NCBI GenBank assembly: GCA_027943335.1
Contig: BSBK01003256.1
Coordinates: 1,877,001 to 1,941,000 of the forward strand
Length of the DNA stretch: 64,000 nt
Direction: 5' to 3'
From: Chamaecyparis obtusa
Taxonomy: Eukaryota; Streptophyta; Pinopsida; Cupressales; Cupressaceae
The notes beneath the pieces are model-generated. The model was not told the DNA's origin and searched no databases. It saw only the letters and a program-made list of their open reading frames with translations. A program made the position numbers and the translations under genes. Shown piece after piece: positions 58,402 through 64,000 of the stretch. Position 1 is the stretch's first letter, and each line of letters opens with the position of its first letter.

Positions 58402-59693
58402 AGGTAGGAATAGTCCCAAGAGATAACTGAGAGGGGGGGGTGACTCAGTTATCTACAAGTTTCAATTATTTATCCAATTAAGTATACTTAAACATAAAGC
58501 ATAAACACAATGAAAGAACACTTGAACACAACACCAATATTTTGGTTACGAGGAAACCCAAATAGGTAAAAACCTCGGTGGGAATTGACACCCACTAATA
58601 ATCTACACTAGTGTATTATGATCCTTGTAGAAGATCCTTACCCCTATTAGGAGTTTCTTTACAATGTATTTAGTATAGTGACCTAGTCAAGGGTCAAACC
58701 CTATTAGGAGTCTTTTAAAATTAATCATGTTAGGGGTGAGGACACACTATTCGAGAGCACACTGCTCAAAGGGGTGAAGCCTACAACCTTCTGAATAATA
58801 GATACACACTATATCTGGATCTTAGTGAACTGTGCTTTGACCTATTTTCTATATTAGTTCCAATGTATAGCACAAACTCTTTACTTGGTCACATAGACCT
58901 TATGATGATGGCTCAACACTTTTCTCTGCTCTTCACAATCAATTCTAAACCATGCCTTAGCAATCACAAATGACTTCCTATAAATATCTTCCTCTAAATG
59001 ATATAATCAAGTCAGCCTATTAGAACCATCTTGAAATCATATTAGAGAAACCATAACATACTCCAATAATAAATATGTCATCTCTACTAAGCACGTAACA
59101 CAATCTGGGACCAGTCTAATAATAATAAATGTAGATGCATGCTGCTCACTGTCGGCTCTAACAAAGTAACTAAAACTTTCTCCTCAAGATGAATTACATC
59201 ATGCACTCTTAACTGAAATTTTTAACTCTTCTCCAATCACTAATCCAAGGGCACATACTATAATGATAGGCACATCTCCTGAACCAATGTATTCTCTGTT
59301 GGCTCTTCTAAATAAACACAGGAAATTGCTACTAGCGAATAGCGACTGCATAACTTCACTTCTACTAATCTTCAAACTCTTCTTCCCTGATTGTAACATC
59401 ACTAACATGTCTTCATCATAATTCCAAAGGTGCAAGGCTCCATGACAACTATATAGACAATTACTCATAGAACGGTACCTGTAACTCGGTCAGGAAAACT
59501 GCTGACACAAGCTACTACATAACTGTCTGTACTAATAGTTAACCTCTACATCCATGATATCATGATGATGACATGTCCATGCTTCATATACTCAAGGCTT
59601 ACTACATAAGTCTTCTATGCATGCTACTTACCATATACTATCATTAATGAAAAAATATACAATCAGCACTGGCTTGCTGGCAAATCTCCAACA
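58402..59693 (-). repeat. Copia C 3' LTR (1,292 bp)
   Basis: On the plus strand, from AGGTAGGAATAGTCC (outer end, first base mutated from TG) to GGCAAATCTCCAACA. It contains the CTGAGAGGGGGGGTGA tract and the GTGGGAATTGACACCC block. It matches S2 (31085-32385). Confidence 0.9.
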
Positions 59694-60430
59694 ATCTCCC
59701 CCTTTGGCATTGAAGGAAACATATGGCATGAAAAACACCATCAACCCAAATGAACAATTCTTTTATGACATTCTCCATTTCCTTATCAAAACTCCCCCAA
59801 GGATGAATCCTTCATCTACTGCAATATTTTTCAATATTCTTCATTTCCTCAACTGGACTGCTTCCATGACTGAACACTACTCCCCCTTAGTATATTTTTC
59901 CTTATTTTCTTTTTTTTTCATGACTATATATTACTCCCCCTTTGACATTAATGAAAAATGGTGCCAACTATTTTAAGCACTAGTACTACTCCTAAAGTAG
60001 AGTAGTCAACCATCCATCAGTCCCTAAGGACTGATGCTCTTTCTTCTTACTTCTAAGCATAATCAAGGAAGGGAATTACTCCCAGCTTCTCCCTGAGAAA
60101 CTCAAAAGTATCCTTTAGAAAGGGATTTTTGAATATATCTGCTAACTAATCTTTAGTACTTACATAGTCCAGCTTGACTTCTTTATCTACCACCTTTTTC
60201 TCTACGAAAGTGATACTTAATTTCTATGTGCTTTATCTTTGCATGCATTATAGGATTCTTTGACACATTGATAGTGCTAGTGTTATCACAATGAATAACA
60301 ATAGGATAATCAATTTGAATACCAAATTCTTTTATCATCTTCTTGATCCAAACAATTGTATAACAGTTTAGGGCTACTGCACCATACTCAGCTTATACTC
60401 CTCCTAATGTACTCTTTCTATCATCAATGC
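59694..60430 (-). other. Copia C PPT, 3' UTR and end of RNase H
   Basis: ATCTCCCCCTTTGGCATTG at 59694-59712 is the PPT with its ATGCC context (plus strand shown as the complement). Pyrimidine-rich non-coding sequence follows to about 60050; the apparent plus-strand frame 59617-59976 is an artefact of this. From 60060 to 60430 the RNase H C-terminus can be read in pieces on the minus strand. Confidence 0.7.
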
Positions 60431-61465
60431 ATCATGCCCAATCTACATCAATATACACATGAAGGTCAACATTTTTTGAATTAGGATACCATAGACCATA
60501 GTCTATAGTGCCTTGCAAGTACCTAAATATTATTTTTACTACCATGAGGTGACTTTGTTTAGGCTCTGCTTCAAATCTTCCAACAATACCAACTACATTA
60601 GAAATATCAGCTCTAGTTTGAGTAAGATAAATGAGTTTGTGAATCATAGACTTGTACAATGTTACATCTACTACTGGTGAGTCATCTTCTTTTTTAAGCT
60701 TGCATCTAGTTATCATAGGTGTCCCTAAAAGCTTTCAATCATCCATCTTGAATTTCTTTAATATTTCTTTCACACACTTGGACTGATTAATGAAAATACC
60801 TTTTTCTGTCTGTTGCACATTTAATCCTAAAAAGTATTTGATAGGTCCAATCATGCTCATCTCAAATTCAATCTACATCTCCTTAGAAAATTTTTCACTA
60901 AGTTTTTCACTGCCACCAAAGATAATGTCATCAACAATTATAGCTACAAGTAGTAGTCCTTCAGATGTCTCTCTTATGAATAGATTACAATCTACTGCTC
61001 CTTTCTTCAATCCAATTTTTGTTAGATATCCATCAAGTCTCGCATACCATGCTCTAGGGGCTTGTTTAAGTCCATAGAGGGCCTTCTTCAGTCTACATAC
61101 CATATCAAGACTATCAGATGGGTGAATCCTTCTGGCTACTCAATATAGACTTCTTTTAACTCTCCATTCAAGAATGCTAACTTGACATCCATCTGATAAA
61201 ATTTGAAGTTTTTGACTATTTCATAAGCTAGAAACAACTTAATAGCTTCTAATCTACTCACAGGTGCAAATGTGTCTAAATAATCAATGCCTTCTCTTTG
61301 CACATATCCCTTACATACTAACCTTGTCTTTTGTCTTACTACTGTGCCATCTTCATTCATCTTGTTTTTGAATAACCACTTTGTTCCAATCACATTCTTA
61401 TCACTAGGTCTCGGGACTAGTTCCCAAGTATCATTCTTAATAATCTGATCTAGTTCTTCTTTCAT
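60431..61465 (-). pseudogene. Copia C reverse transcriptase and RNase H start
   Basis: 61465-61136: [39 protein letters not shown] and [20 protein letters not shown]. After a one-base shift, 61103-60873: [20 protein letters not shown] and the active-site [10 protein letters not shown]. 60716-60432: TRCKLKKEDDSPVVDVTLYKS, SMIHKLIYLTQTRADIS and a VYIDVDWA RNase H start. Both palm aspartates remain, but the frameshift near 61120 separates the halves. Confidence 0.9.
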
Positions 61466-61499
61466 AGCATCATGCCAATCTGAATCATTACATGCATCT

Positions 61500-62725
61500 T
61501 CAACACTTAAAGGTTCAATCTGAGATAGTAAACATACCCCCTCATTGCTTGTTGAATTCTTTCCTTTTGATCTTGTTGTGACTTTGCTGCTCTGATCTCC
61601 AATGATGTCATCCTTAGAGTGATATCTATATGTATACTTTGGAATTTTAGGTGATACTGACTCATCTTCCTTTCAAGTTTCTTCTTCACTTGTTTAAGGG
61701 TCATTGAACAATACATCTATGCTATCAAACATTTCTTCAACAACTATCTCACTAGTTGAAGGTCTAGGTTCTTCTTCAATCATAGGTGAGTAATCATGAT
61801 ATCTTTCTTGAACCATAAAATTTTCATCAATCTTAACATGAGCACTTTCAATTATCTTCTTCAATCTTAAGTTAAAACATCTATAAGCTTTTCTTTTAGT
61901 AGAGTAACCAAGAAAAATACCTTCATCACTTCTTGCATCAAACTTGTCTGCTGCTTCATCCCTCTTGATGTAACACTTTCTTCCAAAGATTCTGAAGTAT
62001 TTCACTATGGAAACATTACCAAACCATTTCTCATAGGGTGTCTTGTATATGCCAGATCTTAATTGTATTCTATTGATTGTATAGACTATTGTATTGACCA
62101 CATCTCTCCAATAGGTGTGTGCAACTTTTCCTTTAATCATGATGGTGAACGTTGTATCAAGGATGATCATATTCCTTCTCTCTACAATCCCATTCTATTG
62201 AGGGGTTCTAGGTGCACTTAACTGTCTCTTTATGCCATGTTCTTCACAGTACTCATAGAATATATTAGAGGTGAAATCTCCTCCTCTATCTAACCTTAGA
62301 CATTTTATCTTTAGTCCATATTCATTATCAACCTTAGCTTTGAATATTTTGAACTTCTCAAATGCTTCTAACTTATCTTTTAAGAATGCAACCCACATCA
62401 TTCTAGAATAATCATATAGAAAAAAAATGAAATACCTTTCACCATAGTATGATCTTGTTTGAGTAGGTCCACATAGGTTTGTATGAATCATATCCATCTT
62501 ATTTTTAGCTGAATTATGCTTGCTCCTAAATGAATTCCTCACATGCTTTCCCATTACAAATTCCCTACATATAGTATCAACTGGCTTTGCTATGCTAGGT
62601 AGGTCTCTTCCTACCTTAACATTACTGATTTTTACTATGTTATCAAAATTGATATGACATAGTCTTTTGTGTCATAGCCAACTTTCATCAACTTTAGAAA
62701 TAAAACAACTTGCTTCTAGATTAAG
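61500..62725 (-). pseudogene. Copia C integrase
   Basis: Zinc region near 62690-62560 with HKRLCHINFDN and CREF, where Phe again replaces the second cysteine. The core 62554-62195 has HTNLCGP, RLDRGGDFTS and SAPRTPQ; the first catalytic aspartate reads Asn. The C-terminal part 62170-61694 has ARSDEGIFLGYSTKRKAYRC, followed by an acidic spacer. The stop after APRTPQ lies just before the expected NG-x-x-ER block. Inactive. Confidence 0.85.
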
Positions 62726-64000
62726 CTAGAAAACATTACCTTTAGTCTTTGATCCTGATGCAATCATTTCTCCTTCCTGGTTGTTAATGATGCACTTGTT
62801 TCCATTGAACTCCAACCTGTAACCTTTGTCAAGCAACTGCCCAACACTTAGTAGGTTATGTTTCAAACCATCAACATAAAGAACATCATCAGTGCTATTC
62901 TTTCCATCCAAGGTGATGGCTCCTATACCAATGATAGGTTTAGGAGTGTTATCTCCAAATCTAACTATGCCTCATTTGTATCTATCCAAATGAAAAAATC
63001 TATCTTTGTCTCCTATCATGTGATGTGAACAACCACTGTTAATGATCCAATCTATCTTGATGTCAGCTTGTGAAATTAGTGTTGACTCTTGTGAATTATT
63101 TTCATCTTCAAGAGAAATGAATCCAATTTCTTCTTCTCCTGATTCTTCATCTAATACTTCATCTCCAGCATAGTAGCATTCCTTTGTATACTTAGGCTTG
63201 TAGTCATTTTTTAACTTTTTAACTCTTGTAGAACACTTAGATGCAAAGTGACCAATCTTATTGCATGAAAAGCATTTGAATGGTAATTGTCCTTCATATT
63301 TTCCTTTTCCTTTCTTTTTTCTTTTAGTAATCATAGAAATGAAGTCATCTAGATTTTTTTCTTCATCATCATCATCAAAATTACCAAAAGTATTCAAGGA
63401 TTTCTTACCATGGACCAGAGCTTTGAAGGTTGTCTCACTTGTAGGCTTTGTCTTCAAATTTAATATCTCAAATGCAGCAATCTCACTGACTAAGGTTTCT
63501 CTTTTGAAATTTTCTAAAAATTGCATAGTCTCATCAAGGATGTTTATCTTGTTCTGATATTCTAGTGTCAAGGTAGTCATCACCTTATCCATGATGTCTT
63601 CTTCTGAGATTTCTCCACCATTGTTTCTGATTGTAGCAACTACTTCATTGATCCTTTGATTGTAGGCTCTTATGTTCTCCTCATGTAGAATCTCCAGTGT
63701 ATTTTACTTTTTCTTCCATGTCTTATGTGCGCATTCTTTGCTTATTTATCTCCTTCAAACATTTCTTCTAGGTGCTTCCATATCTTTTAGGTTGTGTCTA
63801 CTTTCTTTATCTCTAAAAACTCACTATCAGATAAGGCACTGATAAGGGCTTGTTTTGCAATTGCATTCTGATGGAACAAATCCTTCTACTTGCCAGTAGC
63901 ATCATCCTTTGCAAGATCTTATAGAGAGGGGATCTAAACTTCTTTGATAGCCACTTCAAAAACTTCAAAAGCAATGCACTGCAAAAGTGTCATCATCTTG
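62726..64000 (-). pseudogene. Copia C gag and protease (gag start beyond window)
   Basis: 63592-62972 covers the gag C-terminal part with a CFSCNKIGHFASKC zinc knuckle (intact), an acidic stretch, and the protease active site WIINSGCSHHMIGD, in which the catalytic aspartate is Asn by a G-to-A change. 62911-62726 is the end of protease and pre-integrase (DDVLYVDGLKHNLLSVGQ, GYRLEFNGNKCII). 63593-64000 reads gag helices in pieces with stops. The gag N-terminus, PBS and 5' LTR lie right of the window. Confidence 0.85.

Larger units (their letters stand above)
58402..64000 (-). mobile_element. Copia C: Ty1/copia element, 5' part outside window
   Basis: On the minus strand, from the right edge: gag, protease, integrase, RT, RNase H, PPT, 3' LTR (59693-58402). 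The frame is shared from 63592 to 61136 with stops, and a shift follows before 61103. It is a different family from copia A (LTR starts TGTTGGAGATTTGCC), but the PPT context is the same. It inserted into U2. Solo LTR S2 belongs to this family. Confidence 0.9.

Noticed and set aside
59617..59976. Plus-strand frame of 119 codons next to the copia C LTR
   Set aside because: Antisense of LTR and PPT region; same composition artefact.

Overview
This window is plant nuclear DNA made almost entirely of nested, decaying LTR retrotransposons. The evidence is Ty3/gypsy (Tat-like and chromovirus-like) and Ty1/copia polyproteins, initiator-Met and Arg tRNA primer-binding sites, and 5-bp target-site duplications. 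I see no host gene, rRNA gene, functional tRNA gene, CRISPR array or bacterial-type signal. The low gene density, many solo LTRs and deep nesting suit a large plant genome; a gymnosperm is plausible, but that is inference.

Layout. 1-9889 is a minus-strand Tat-like Ty3/gypsy element (T1), cut by the left window edge. It inserted into an older minus-strand Ty3/gypsy element (G2), whose pieces lie at 9890-13392, 17753-18519 and 27817-29541, with probable LTR sequence beyond. G2 was split by a gag-protease-only element N1 (13393-17752) and by a solo LTR S1 (18520-27816). S1 was itself split by a nearly full-length plus-strand copia element, copia A (19013-26810). A second solo LTR S2 (31085-32385) and a field of degenerate repeats (32640-33410) follow.

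33694-45696 holds the most unusual unit, U1: a plus-strand LTR element encoding a roughly 1,000-codon protein with no reverse transcriptase, integrase or protease that I can recognise. U1 carries four later insertions: a 335-bp SMART/TRIM miniature element (34670-35004), an internally deleted copia element (copia B, 35832-40324, itself holding solo LTR S3 at 37816-38482), and a 2.4-kb solo LTR S4 (43055-45463) in its 3' LTR. A divergent second copy of part of the U1 protein (U2) lies on the minus strand at 57588-58394.

45697-53096 has no recognisable gene. It holds a degraded copia-type LTR, a tRNA-derived SINE candidate, a perfect hairpin and AT-rich simple repeats. 53097-57587 is a truncated plus-strand sister of T1 (T2). 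58402-64000 is a minus-strand copia element (copia C) running off the right edge.

How the parts relate. U1 carries none of the enzymes needed for transposition that I can detect. Its polypurine tract, the 3' end of its LTR and a short U3 motif match those of the copia elements around it, so it may be a non-autonomous partner of a copia element. N1 keeps one undivided gag-protease frame that ends about 30 bp before its 3' LTR, so it also looks like a gag-pro-only lineage rather than a random deletion. Most in-frame stops are explained by C-to-T changes on one strand or the other (CAG, CAA, CGA or TGG codons), the usual outcome of deamination in methylated repeats.
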